A DNA stretch of 64,000 nucleotides, taken from contig NZ_FPBP01000008.1 in the NCBI RefSeq assembly GCF_900116705.1, positions 140,744 to 204,743 on the forward strand. The letters run 5' to 3'. This DNA comes from Halomonas korlensis (GTDB lineage: Bacteria > Pseudomonadota > Gammaproteobacteria > Pseudomonadales > Halomonadaceae). The notes under the pieces are model-generated. The model did no database searches, was not told the DNA's origin, and was given only the letters and a program-made list of their open reading frames with translations. Shown piece by piece: positions 52,731 through 60,798 of the stretch. The position numbers were made by a program, and so were the translations under genes. Within the stretch, counting starts at the first letter, position 1. Each line of letters opens with the position of its first letter.

Positions 52731-53576
52731 CTACTCATCACAATGGAAATTAGTGCCGGATAGAGATGCCATTTTTTGATCAATTTCGTCAGCAGCTACT
52801 TTTTCCCCACCTTCCTTCCTTTCGATTTCGTAGACAGAGGTGTTTACACATGAAAAATGCTTTCTGAAAATGAAATAGTCATGTACGCCCTTGTCATCAA
52901 ACAGCCACAACCTTTCCAGCTCTCTATTACTAAGGCGAGCTGTATTTTCAAGTGGGTCTTCGTAGTGTTCCGGAAAAGCCCTGAATCGATAGATCTCTGA
53001 GACGACGGTCAGTGGAATCCAAGAACTACCTTTGCCAGAAATGGTGTTCTCTGCGCTTTTTCCAATAGATCCCGGAACATGTCCTTTTCCTAGGAAAAAC
53101 TCAGTAGGCAATGGTCGGTCGTTAACTTTCAACAAGTGCCCAAACCGATGTCGCTGGTAGTCATGCTCAGACTGAAATATATTTCTATGTGACCGTAGAC
53201 CAATTTCGGCTGACAATTCATCAGCACGCTTGATGAGTCTTGCAGCCGTAACCCAGGCTACACGCTCTGAAGTTAGCCCGTCGCCTTGTCCGTTGAGAAC
53301 GTCGTATGCTTTTTTAATGAGGTCGATAGATTTCTCAAGATATATTTGCGACTCATCATGCTTTTCCTTATGCTTTTGTACATAAAGTGAAACACATAGC
53401 GTCATGGTAATAACTACTAGAACTAGTATCTGGATATAGTCAGAGGTTTTTATACCGGGGGGCTGAGCAAGCAAATATCCGAGGTAAATTGCGAGTGCTA
53501 CAAAAATGCAGCCGGCTAGTAATCCTAAGCCGTAGTGAAGTACCGGGATAATTTCTGATTTTATTATATTAATCAT
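52731..53576 (-). CDS. Membrane-anchored cassette protein, unknown function
   Basis: 281 residues. Two N-terminal transmembrane helices (about 14-35, GLLAGCIFVALAIYLGYLL, and 48-66, IQILVLVVITMTLCVSLYV) are followed by a charged, partly coiled-coil cytoplasmic region (KHKEKHDESQIYLEKSIDLI) and a C-terminal domain I do not recognise. The ATG at 53576 is just inside the cassette boundary; the longer frame to 53696 would run through the attC-like site. AT-rich compared with the chromosome. Confidence 0.6.
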   Translation of the reverse strand: MINIIKSEIIPVLHYGLGLLAGCIFVALAIYLGYLLAQPPGIKTSDYIQILVLVVITMTLCVSLYVQKHKEKHDESQIYLEKSIDLIKKAYDVLNGQGDGLTSERVAWVTAARLIKRADELSAEIGLRSHRNIFQSEHDYQRHRFGHLLKVNDRPLPTEFFLGKGHVPGSIGKSAENTISGKGSSWIPLTVVSEIYRFRAFPEHYEDPLENTARLSNRELERLWLFDDKGVHDYFIFRKHFSCVNTSVYEIERKEGGEKVAADEIDQKMASLSGTNFHCDE

Positions 53577-53591
53577 TACTTTCCTTTTCGC

Positions 53592-53662
53592 GGATAACGC
53601 CACGCCCTGCGGAAAATTTAGAGCGAAGCCGAAAGTTTTCCTACAGCAGCACGGTGTTAAGC
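53592..53662 (-). repeat. Integron attC-like site
   Basis: 71 bp. In the minus sense it begins GCTTAAC (an exact RYYYAAC box), ends GCGTTATCC, and has a GGAAAACTTTCGG / CTAAATTTTCC internal stem. The stop codon of the Shedu-like gene (53657-53659) lies inside the first box, a usual arrangement for cassette genes. Confidence 0.7.
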
Positions 53663-54820
53663 ACAGCCAGCAGGGTGGCGCGCTGTGTGCATCCACTTGT
53701 GTCCTCTAAATTCTAGCCGCCCCCCTGGCCCCGCTGAGTAATAGGCACTCCAGTTAAGGTCCATTAGTTCTGCGGGTAAATGTCTCCCTGCGTTTACAGA
53801 ATGCGTCCGCATTTTCATCTTTTCCTCAAATGACAAAGCACGATTAAGAACTGCCATCTCAACGAATGAGAACCAGCTTGGTGCTTTGGCTTCCCAGTCA
53901 GAACCGATTACGTACTCATGGGAAATATGAAATGGAAAATCGTTGATTCGTATGTCAGCGTAGTATCGGCCATCTATCTGAATGCTTATAAAACCAAACC
54001 CATCAGATACACCAACTTCAAACAAAAACCAATGTGCTACCTCATAGAGTTGACCCTCAAAGGGCTTCGCTGAATGCGCCAAATGCTCCGCGCCATTTGT
54101 GTCAAGGACCCTAAGGCAGATGCACCCTTTCTCATCAATATAAATTGACACTCGGTCTCGGTCATGATGCATCCCTATGTCTAGTATATGATTTACAGTC
54201 GGAGCGCCGTTAGGTCTGTGAATATACATAACACTGTGTACGCAGATTCCATTTGCCGAATCGTATTCTCCGAAATTGAACGTCCTATACGATAAAAGCG
54301 CGGACCGCAAGTCGTCATATGTGTAGACGGCTATTGGTGGCGTTCTGCGGGAACTAAGTCGCAAGAGTCGGGCTACATCCAGATGCTCTCCGCTTCCTGC
54401 AATGAGGATCGACGATGGCCGTTTTTGCATCAAGTCTATGCTGTATTTCTCTTCTAAATTTCTCCTTGCCGAAGAGTCATCCAAAGCTTCAGAATACTCG
54501 TGACACTGCGATAGATAACTTTCAAACGACGCATAAAAAGTCTCTCGCCTATCTTTATTACGTAAGATCTCCGTCGCAGAAGCCTTAAGCTCAATGACCT
54601 CCCATGCGCTGTTGGGCCGCTTTGCCATGAAGTCAGGGATATACAATTCACCGCTTGCCGCTTTGATTTTTGGATGCGGGATATGATAATGAAAGCCAAG
54701 CACATAAAATGCGACAGGATTATCCTCGAACCATTTCTGAAAAGCTTCTTCAGGTGTATTACGTGACTGTAGAAGAGAATCCAGAGACTCGATAGCGCCT
54801 TCCACTTGCTGCCTATCCAT
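53657..54820 (-). CDS. Shedu-like (DUF4263) nuclease with apparent concanavalin-like C-terminal domain
   Basis: 387 residues. At about 25-115, EEAFQKWFEDNP, then LYIPDFMAKRPNSAWEVIEL with KAS, and YLSQCHEYSEAL reproduce the DUF4263/Shedu pattern: a PD-(D/E)xK nuclease with Asp in PDF, Glu and Lys in ELK, and a later Gln. Residues about 195-355 look beta-rich with a closing FVEMAVLNRALSFEEKMKM, typical of LamG/concanavalin-like domains. Shedu proteins protect bacteria against phages and plasmids. It is carried as a cassette ending in attC. Domain calls are from pattern reading only. Confidence 0.65.
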   Translation of the reverse strand: MDRQQVEGAIESLDSLLQSRNTPEEAFQKWFEDNPVAFYVLGFHYHIPHPKIKAASGELYIPDFMAKRPNSAWEVIELKASATEILRNKDRRETFYASFESYLSQCHEYSEALDDSSARRNLEEKYSIDLMQKRPSSILIAGSGEHLDVARLLRLSSRRTPPIAVYTYDDLRSALLSYRTFNFGEYDSANGICVHSVMYIHRPNGAPTVNHILDIGMHHDRDRVSIYIDEKGCICLRVLDTNGAEHLAHSAKPFEGQLYEVAHWFLFEVGVSDGFGFISIQIDGRYYADIRINDFPFHISHEYVIGSDWEAKAPSWFSFVEMAVLNRALSFEEKMKMRTHSVNAGRHLPAELMDLNWSAYYSAGPGGRLEFRGHKWMHTARHPAGCA

Positions 54821-54865
54821 AGTTCAATATTTCCTCTTCGCTACTTAAAAATGATGAGTGTGCCT

Positions 54866-54960
54866 GCTGCCTTTTCCAGCATGACCGCTTTGAGTCGTCA
54901 ACTGCCATTTCCTGCTCATCAGCATAGACTAACATTCTTCAACCGGCCAGAAGCAGAGCT
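54866..54960. repeat. Cassette-associated repeat, copy D
   Basis: CTGCCTTTTCCAGC, then ATGACCGCTTTGAGTCG (54881-54897), then CGGCCAGAAGCAGAGCT (54944-54960). It lies 60 bp upstream of the Shedu-like gene, between it and the NYN gene. Confidence 0.75.
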
Positions 54961-55058
54961 CCAGCAAACCCAATATAGCAATCAACGTGAGAGACCTCGT
55001 TTGCGCGGTCCAATCCACACAATTTTTAAGGCTGATTTTGCTACATTAGGCTGGCAGG

Positions 55059-55634
55059 TCATAGGTAACTTTGGTTCCTTCTACCCGCACTACACCTTGT
55101 TTGCACAAAAGACTCGAAGAGTTCCTGTAATTCAGTTTCTGAAAGCTCCTTGTTGAACAAGGCGGCCATTGTGCTGAGAAGGGTCTTTTGCCTCCTCGGC
55201 TTCGATGCTTTGCGCCTGATCAAATCGTCAACGACTACCAAGAGCCTAGGCTGAGACGCCGGAGCATTAAAAAACGGGATGTCGCTGATGGACACGGAGC
55301 GCTGAGCGAACACTCCCTTGCTCTTCAAGTGTTTGATCAACGGATCGAACCCGGCGTCTTTGGAAATGACATGGAAAAATGCCTTTGGATCATGGCTAGA
55401 GAGAACCCCTAGATAATAGGCAATATGGAAATCGAGGGCGTTGCGCCCACTCGAAGCGAGCGTGATGTATTCGGCGCTTTCACCCAATGCCTGAAGCGCT
55501 GAAGCGAGCGCAATAGGAACTTTCGTCTGGTTAGCGCCCATGAATACCTTGACCTTGAATGCATGCCCGTTGAGCAAGCCTAAATCGACTGGCTGTACGT
55601 TTTCGAAATCGATGAGGACATAGTTGGTTTTCAA
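55059..55634 (-). CDS. NYN/PIN-like domain protein
   Basis: 191 residues. YVLIDFENVQPVDLGLL is the acidic strand of the PIN/NYN ribonuclease fold; GRNALDFHIAYYLGVLSSHD and FFHVISKDAGFDPLIKHL carry the other conserved Asp residues. A basic linker (RRKASKPRRQK) leads to a helical tail. Likely an RNase acting on RNA or a nucleotide signal. It sits next to the Shedu-like gene in the cassette-like cluster, which makes a defence role possible but unproven. Confidence 0.75.
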   Translation of the reverse strand: MKTNYVLIDFENVQPVDLGLLNGHAFKVKVFMGANQTKVPIALASALQALGESAEYITLASSGRNALDFHIAYYLGVLSSHDPKAFFHVISKDAGFDPLIKHLKSKGVFAQRSVSISDIPFFNAPASQPRLLVVVDDLIRRKASKPRRQKTLLSTMAALFNKELSETELQELFESFVQTRCSAGRRNQSYL

Positions 55635-55711
55635 GATAACTCCAATCGCCTTGTCTTACGCCCTAACCATTCTGTATTTACTCAACTATCCCACATTGAT
55701 GAACAGTCCAC

Positions 55712-55741
55712 CAACTTTGTCGGCATGGCCGCTTTGGGTCG
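55712..55741. repeat. Cassette-associated repeat, left part only (copy E)
   Basis: ACTTTGTCGGC followed by ATGGCCGCTTTGGGTCG (55725-55741). The right half is absent; the DUF427 gene end follows within 8 bp. It marks the right limit of the cassette-like cluster, upstream of the NYN gene. Confidence 0.65.
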
Positions 55742-55748
55742 AAACCGG

Positions 55749-56081
55749 TCATTCAACTTCGTCACCATAGAATGCCAACTTCCCAGCAAGCATCTCTATC
55801 CCCTCAACCGGCTGCTGATAACGCCACGCCACATCCTTGTGCTCGCCAAAGGAGAAGTACGAGGCATCGCCCTTGAAGGGGCAGTGGGTCACGGTCTCGG
55901 AAGGCGTCAGCAAGTCCATGCGCACGTCGTCGCGGGGGATGTACTGACGCGGCGGGTAGCCGCGCTCGCGCAACTCGATGGCACGGGTGGTGTCGGCGAG
56001 CAGGGTGCCGTCGATGACGACCCGCACCCGGTTTGAGTGCGGGTGCAGGTTGAGGCGGGGCTCGGCGAAGTCCGTCATCAT
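55749..56081 (-). CDS. DUF427 family protein
   Basis: 110 residues: RVRVVIDGTLLADTTRAIEL, then YIPRDDVRMDLL, HCPFKGDASYFSF and DVAWRYQQPVEG are the conserved DUF427 segments. It is a small beta-rich cytoplasmic protein of unknown function. Chromosomal in composition (GC-rich), just right of the cassette-like cluster. A broken second copy with matching upstream sequence lies at 47.5 kb. Confidence 0.88.
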   Translation of the reverse strand: MMTDFAEPRLNLHPHSNRVRVVIDGTLLADTTRAIELRERGYPPRQYIPRDDVRMDLLTPSETVTHCPFKGDASYFSFGEHKDVAWRYQQPVEGIEMLAGKLAFYGDEVE

Positions 56082-56236
56082 GCGGCCATTCCTTGCGTAT
56101 CGGCGGTATCGTTATAATTTGCTAATACGCAGCCTAGCACCAAAGAATGCTTTGTCCCATGCGCTGGATCAACGGACTGGTCAGTTTCGATTAGGGTTCG
56201 CAGGATTGATCGAGGAGGGGAGGTTACTCGCGAGCC

Positions 56237-56356
56237 TCAGACACGCAGCGCCTCACGCTCGACATAGGGCCTGAACTCGGAGCGAAACGTCTTGTCGGTC
56301 ACCAGGTTTACGGGATGGCCCAGCAGCTCCTCCCAGTAGAACTGCACCCCGAAATA
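56237..56356 (-). pseudogene. MNT-type nucleotidyltransferase C-terminal fragment
   Basis: 39 codons, YWEELLGHPVNLVTDKTF then RPYVEREALRV, match the end of minimal nucleotidyltransferases, the antitoxin half of HEPN-MNT toxin-antitoxin pairs. The catalytic GSxxRGxxxxxSDxD part is missing and no HEPN partner is seen next to it. The gap 56357-56634 shows no gene. Confidence 0.65.
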
Positions 56357-56634
56357 GCGGGCCGAGGTCAGCGGGATGGGTCGTGAAGGCTCATTGGCAC
56401 CTAATACGCTGCATGTCAGCGCTGTTGGAAGGACACCGCTAGCGCCAGCCTGATCGAGTCGAGAAGCATCGGGTTGAAATGAAACGCCTCCGGCAAGCCA
56501 AGCGAACGTAAAGGATACGTTTCTGCTCAGGGCTGTATTGGCAGTTCCTTGACCGACCCATTTCTCCTGATAAGTTGAAAGTAAGGCGTCGGTATTGTTC
56601 TCGCTGGCGCGTGGAGAACAACAAGGACAATGAC

Positions 56635-58026
56635 ATGAATACAACCGAGCAGGCGCTGCCGCAGCGCAAGAAGAGGTGGTACCAGACGGTTCCCGACCCC
56701 ATGGTCCTGATCTTCATGATCCTGCTGGCCACCTATGCCCTCACCTTCGTGGTGCCCGCCGGTGAGTATGAGCGGGTCGAGCAGGACGGCCGCACACGCG
56801 TGGTCCCGGATTCCTTCGAGTATCTCCCCGATGTAAGTGCCATCTCGCCGTTCGATATCTTCGTGGCGGTTCCGCGCGGCCTCAATGAAGCGTCGCTGTA
56901 TCTTTTCATCGTGTTCATCGCCGGTGGCCTGTTCCATATCCTGCAACGTACCGGGGCGCTGGAGAATGCGATCGGCGTGGCGGTGAACCGCGTGGGTGTC
57001 GAACGTCGCAACATCATCATCACCGCCGGCACCTTTATCTACGGCTTCTTCGGCGTGGCCGTGGGCTTCGAGAACAACATCGCCCTGGTGCCCATCGCGG
57101 TGCTTATCGCCAGCGCCATCGGCTGTTCCAGCCTGGTTGGCACCACCATGGCCGTCGGCGGTATCGGTATCGGCTTCGCGCTCTCGCCGATCAATCCCTA
57201 CACCGTAGGCGTGGCCCAGGGCATCGCCGAATTGCCCACCTTCTCCGGCGCCTGGCTGCGTACCCTGCTGGTGGTCGCTTCGCTGGCCTTGCTCGCATTC
57301 TACAACTGCAAGTGGGTGGTCAAGATGGACTTCGAGGAGCCCGACAACACCAAGGCTATGACCAAATCCCTGGATGAGTACCAACTTTCGAAGCGCAACA
57401 AGCTGACCCTGGCCGTGTTCATACTGGGCCTCGCGGCGATGCTGGTGGGGGTTTTCACGCAAGGCTGGTACATCAATGAGATTGCCGGCATGTTCCTGCT
57501 GATCGCCATCGTGATCGGTATTGTCAACCGGCTCTCCGCCAACGAGATTGTCGCTCAGATGATGGAAGGTGCTGCCAAGGTCACGCCCGGGGCGCTGGTG
57601 ATCGGCCTGGCCGCCTCCATCCAGGTGATCCTCAGCCAGGCCCAGATAATCGATACCATCGTGTATGCACTAAGCGGCCTGATTGAGGAAATTCCCGGCG
57701 CCATGTCGGCAATCATGGCCAGTATCGTGCAAGGGGTGATCAACCTCTTCGTGCCTTCCGGCTCCGGGCAAGCCCTGGTTACCATGCCGATTCTGATTCC
57801 GGTGGCGGACCTGGTGGGCATGAGCCGCCAGCTGATGATCACGGCCTTCCAGGTGGGCGACGGCCTGACCAACCTGATCGTCCCCACCTCCGGTGGCACC
57901 CTGGCCATGCTGGCCCTCGGGCGGGTCTCCTACGTGAAGTGGCTCAAGGCGATCCTGCCCTTCATGGTGCTGGTGTACATGCTCGCCTGGGTCGGCCTGG
58001 TCATCGGCCACTACGTCGGTTACTGA
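56635..58026 (+). CDS. YfcC-family basic amino acid/carboxylate permease
   Basis: 463 residues, about 12 membrane helices. The N-terminus PDPMVLIFMILLATYALTFV then VVPAGEYERV, the ALSPINPYTVGVAQGIAELP loop and the FVPSGSGQALVTMPILIPVA block are hallmarks of YfcC/ArcD-like transporters. The ATG at 56635 follows AAGGA. The next gene is an M20-type N-carbamoyl/allantoate amidohydrolase 47 bp on, suggesting uptake and hydrolysis of an amino-acid derivative. Confidence 0.87.
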   Translation: MNTTEQALPQRKKRWYQTVPDPMVLIFMILLATYALTFVVPAGEYERVEQDGRTRVVPDSFEYLPDVSAISPFDIFVAVPRGLNEASLYLFIVFIAGGLFHILQRTGALENAIGVAVNRVGVERRNIIITAGTFIYGFFGVAVGFENNIALVPIAVLIASAIGCSSLVGTTMAVGGIGIGFALSPINPYTVGVAQGIAELPTFSGAWLRTLLVVASLALLAFYNCKWVVKMDFEEPDNTKAMTKSLDEYQLSKRNKLTLAVFILGLAAMLVGVFTQGWYINEIAGMFLLIAIVIGIVNRLSANEIVAQMMEGAAKVTPGALVIGLAASIQVILSQAQIIDTIVYALSGLIEEIPGAMSAIMASIVQGVINLFVPSGSGQALVTMPILIPVADLVGMSRQLMITAFQVGDGLTNLIVPTSGGTLAMLALGRVSYVKWLKAILPFMVLVYMLAWVGLVIGHYVGY

Positions 58027-58073
58027 TCACGCAGCACGAGCCTGTCCATGACTCATTAAGTTCAGGAGAGACC

Positions 58074-59330
58074 ATGCCCGATTCCACGACGCAGGCGGCA
58101 CTGGGCCACCAATTGATGGCGCGCCTGGACGAGGCCTCGCGCTATTCCAGGCCCGGCCCGGGCGTCACGCGCCTGTTCTGTTCCGACGAGCATCGCGAGA
58201 TATTGGCGCTTATCGCCGACTGGATGCGCCAGGCCGGACTGACCCCCGAACTCGATGCGGCAGGCACTCTGGTGGGGCGCAATGCACGCGCCATGGCAGG
58301 CGAAAAGACGCTGATCCTCGGCTCCCATCAGGATACGGTGGTCGAAGGGGGCAAGTACGATGGCATGTTGGGCGTCGCAATGCCGCTGCAAGCCCTGCAG
58401 GCCCTGAAGGAAGCCGGCACCGAGCTCCCTTATGGCGTCGAGGTGGTGGCCTTTGGCGACGAGGAAGGCACGCGCTTCCAGTCGACGCTGGTCGGCAGCC
58501 GTGCCCTGGCGGGGACCTTCGATCCTGCAAGCCTGGAGGCGCGTGATGCCGACGGCATGACCCTCGGTGAGGCCCTCAAGGCCTTCGGCGGCAATCCGGA
58601 AGCGATTCCCCAACTGGCTCGCAGGCCCGAGTCGGTAATCGGCTTCGTCGAGGTGCATATCGAGCAGGGGCCGGTGCTGGAGCAGCGCGACCAGGCGGTG
58701 GGCGTCGTTACCGCGCTGACCGGGATCGAACGCCACCGAATGATCGTGACCGGAAAGGCCGGACATGCCGGGACCACGCCGATGCCAGGCCGTCGCGACG
58801 CCCTAGTGGGTGCGGCCGAGATGGTGGTGGCAGCGGATAGAATATTGAACGCCACGCAGGATTTCGTTGGGGTGGTAGGCAAGCTGGAGGTGCGGCCCAA
58901 CGCCGTGAATGTGATTCCCGCCGAGGTGCGTTTCACCCTCGAGCTGCGCTCCCCCTTCGCCGAAGTACGCGAGAAGGGTCGCAAGGAGATTCTGGAAGCC
59001 TGCCAGCAACTCGCCCAGGCGCGCGGGCTCGAGCTATCGAGCGAGCGCACTTACCAGGCCGAAGCGGTGGCCTGTGCCGAGTGGCTGATCGAAGCCCTCG
59101 AGAGTGCCTGCCAGGCCTGCCACGAGCCAACCGAACGCATGTTCAGCGGCGCCGGCCACGACGGCCTGGCCATGAACGACCTGACCGATATCGGCATGCT
59201 TTTCGTTCGCTGCAAGGACGGTCTGAGCCATCACCCCGACGAAGCCATCAGCGTCGAAGACGCCGACCGCGCGACCCGCGTGCTGATGCGCTTTCTCAGC
59301 GACATGAGAACAGAGCCACAAGCCAACTGA
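58074..59330 (+). CDS. M20-family Zn-dependent amidohydrolase (allantoate/N-carbamoyl-amino acid hydrolase-like)
   Basis: 418 residues. Metal ligands are visible in LGSHQDTVVEGGKYDG (His, Asp), FGDEEGTRFQST (Glu pair) and VEVHIEQGPVLE (His), with the C-terminal DGLSHHPDE His. GHAGTTPMPGRRDAL is the dimer-domain motif of the hydantoinase/carbamoylase group. Exact substrate (allantoate, ureidoglycolate, N-carbamoyl or N-formyl amino acid) is not decided by sequence. The start at 58074 follows AGGAGAG. Likely co-transcribed with the YfcC permease. Confidence 0.9.
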   Translation: MPDSTTQAALGHQLMARLDEASRYSRPGPGVTRLFCSDEHREILALIADWMRQAGLTPELDAAGTLVGRNARAMAGEKTLILGSHQDTVVEGGKYDGMLGVAMPLQALQALKEAGTELPYGVEVVAFGDEEGTRFQSTLVGSRALAGTFDPASLEARDADGMTLGEALKAFGGNPEAIPQLARRPESVIGFVEVHIEQGPVLEQRDQAVGVVTALTGIERHRMIVTGKAGHAGTTPMPGRRDALVGAAEMVVAADRILNATQDFVGVVGKLEVRPNAVNVIPAEVRFTLELRSPFAEVREKGRKEILEACQQLAQARGLELSSERTYQAEAVACAEWLIEALESACQACHEPTERMFSGAGHDGLAMNDLTDIGMLFVRCKDGLSHHPDEAISVEDADRATRVLMRFLSDMRTEPQAN

Positions 59331-59396
59331 GCCACCGGGCCGAGAAAGCGGCTTAGCTCAGCCAGGTGGGCGATGCCCAAGCGCGAAACCGCCGGT

Positions 59397-59426
59397 CATG
59401 TCATCGATATACATGTCATCGATATA
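59397..59426. repeat. Perfect 15-bp tandem duplication
   Basis: CATGTCATCGATATA occurs twice head to tail (59397-59411, 59412-59426) about 120 bp before the ABM gene; a (CTCCTTG)-type direct repeat follows at about 59463-59485. Could be a regulatory site or simple slippage. Confidence 0.8.
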
Positions 59427-59547
59427 GAAGCACTGGCAGACTCGATATCGCCCGCCCTGCCCCTCCTTGCTCCTCCTTGCTCCTCACCCGGTAAGGTGCC
59501 ATCGTCATCCACAGCCATTCGTCACCTAGCCATAAGGAGATCACCAC

Positions 59548-59880
59548 GTGTTCATCGCCATGAATCGTTTCCGGGTCAATCCCGAGAGAGTCGAAGAGTT
59601 CGAGCAGATGTGGCTGGAGCGGGAAACCCACCTGCAGGGCCTGCCCGGTTTCGTCGAGTTCAATATGCTGCGCGGCCCCGAGGAGGAGGATCACGTGCTT
59701 TACGCTTCGCACACCGTGTGGCGTTCGCGCGAGGATTTCGAGGCCTGGACGCACTCCGAGGCGTTCCGCGCCGCGCACGCCAACGCGGGCCAGAGCCGCC
59801 GCGAGGGGCTGTATCTCGGCCCGCCGAAGTTCGAGGGCTTCGAGGCCATCCAGACGATCAGCGACGCAGACCAGGCATGA
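59548..59880 (+). CDS. Antibiotic biosynthesis monooxygenase domain protein (HmoA-like)
   Basis: 110 residues of the ABM dimeric ferredoxin-like fold: MFIAMNRFRVNPERVEEFEQ, then FVEFNMLRGPE, YASHTVWRSREDFEAWTHSE. Members include haem-degrading monooxygenases (HmoA/IsdG type), and the HxVWxSxxDFxxWTxSExF motif fits that group. GTG start with AAGGAG upstream. It overlaps a double-CbiX protein gene by ATGA, so the two likely cooperate on a tetrapyrrole or metal (inference). Confidence 0.85.
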   Translation: MFIAMNRFRVNPERVEEFEQMWLERETHLQGLPGFVEFNMLRGPEEEDHVLYASHTVWRSREDFEAWTHSEAFRAAHANAGQSRREGLYLGPPKFEGFEAIQTISDADQA

Positions 59881-60758
59881 ACTCGACGAGGACTGCCATG
59901 CGAAGGATCGTGCTCGTCGACAACGGTTCCCTGCGCCCGCAGGCCACGCTCAATCTACGTCGCCTCGCCCACGCGCTGGGCCAGGCCACCGGCGAGACGG
60001 TCGAGGCCGCGTCGCTGCTGCACTCGTACAAGATTGCCGCCGAGAAGCTCGACGGCCACAAGGCCGCATCGCTGGGGCCACTGGCCGAGCGGTATGCGGC
60101 GGAGGGCGTTACCGAGCTGCTGATCCTGCCCTTCTTCTTCGGCCCCAGCCAGGCACTGACCGGCTACCTGCCCGAGCGCCTGACCGAGGTGCAGGCCACT
60201 TATCCGCAGCTGAGCGTCAGGGTCGCCCTGCCGCTGGTCGACACCCAGGCAACGGTGGATCTGCGCCTGGCGCAGCTACTGGCGGACAACGTGCGCGAGC
60301 GCATTGCTGGGCGGTCACGACCGGCGGTCGTGCTGGTTGATCACGGCAGCCCGATCCCCGAGGTCACGGCGGTGCGCAACTACCTGGCTGGCCAGCTCAG
60401 CGTGCTGCTGGCCGATGAGGCCGGCTGCGTCACCTTTGCCTCCATGGAGCGCCGCGACGGCGAGGCCTACCGCTTCAACGAGCCGCTGTTGGAAAATCTG
60501 CTGGCCTCACCGGCACTTGCCCATAGCGACGTGATCCTGTCCATGCTGTTTCTCTCCCCCGGCCGCCACGCCGGCGAAGGCGGCGATATTGCCGAGATGT
60601 GCGAACAGGCAATGTCGCGATCGCCCGGCCTGAGCGTTTCCACGACGCGGCTGGTGGGTGAGAATGACACTATCGTCGACATCCTCGCCACTCGCTTGCA
60701 GCAAGCGCTTGCCGGCGAGCCGCTGCTGCTGGAACTGCCGGCTTCGACTGAAGCGTGA
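59877..60758 (+). CDS. CbiX-like (sirohydrochlorin cobalto/ferrochelatase family) two-domain protein
   Basis: 293 residues with two CbiX-type halves. The first has IVLVDNGSLRPQATLNLRRL and LLILPFFFGPSQALTGYLPE; the second VVLVDHGSPIPEVTAVRNYL and VILSMLFLSPGRHAGEGGDI. In the first half the usual His of DHGS is Asn (DNGS); in the second DHGS and the GRH His are kept, so only one metal site may work. The ATG at 59877 overlaps the ABM stop; ATG 59898 is an alternative. No cobalamin or sirohaem genes adjoin. Confidence 0.82.
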   Translation: MNSTRTAMRRIVLVDNGSLRPQATLNLRRLAHALGQATGETVEAASLLHSYKIAAEKLDGHKAASLGPLAERYAAEGVTELLILPFFFGPSQALTGYLPERLTEVQATYPQLSVRVALPLVDTQATVDLRLAQLLADNVRERIAGRSRPAVVLVDHGSPIPEVTAVRNYLAGQLSVLLADEAGCVTFASMERRDGEAYRFNEPLLENLLASPALAHSDVILSMLFLSPGRHAGEGGDIAEMCEQAMSRSPGLSVSTTRLVGENDTIVDILATRLQQALAGEPLLLELPASTEA

Positions 60759-60763
60759 GGAAA

Positions 60764-60786
60764 TGCCGAGCGCACGCCGCTCGGCA
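60764..60786. terminator. Bidirectional terminator hairpin
   Basis: TGCCGAGCG / CGCTCGGCA with a 5-nt loop between the convergent CbiX-like and malic enzyme genes, 6 and 12 bp from the two stops. Confidence 0.65.
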
Positions 60787-60798
60787 AGACCGTTTCAT

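Noticed and set aside
53577..53696. N-terminal extension of the membrane cassette protein
   Set aside because: It would run through the attC-like site and overlap the Shedu-like gene end.
50805..55741. Complete integron with integrase
   Set aside because: No tyrosine-recombinase reading frame or attI-like site was found in or near the cluster.
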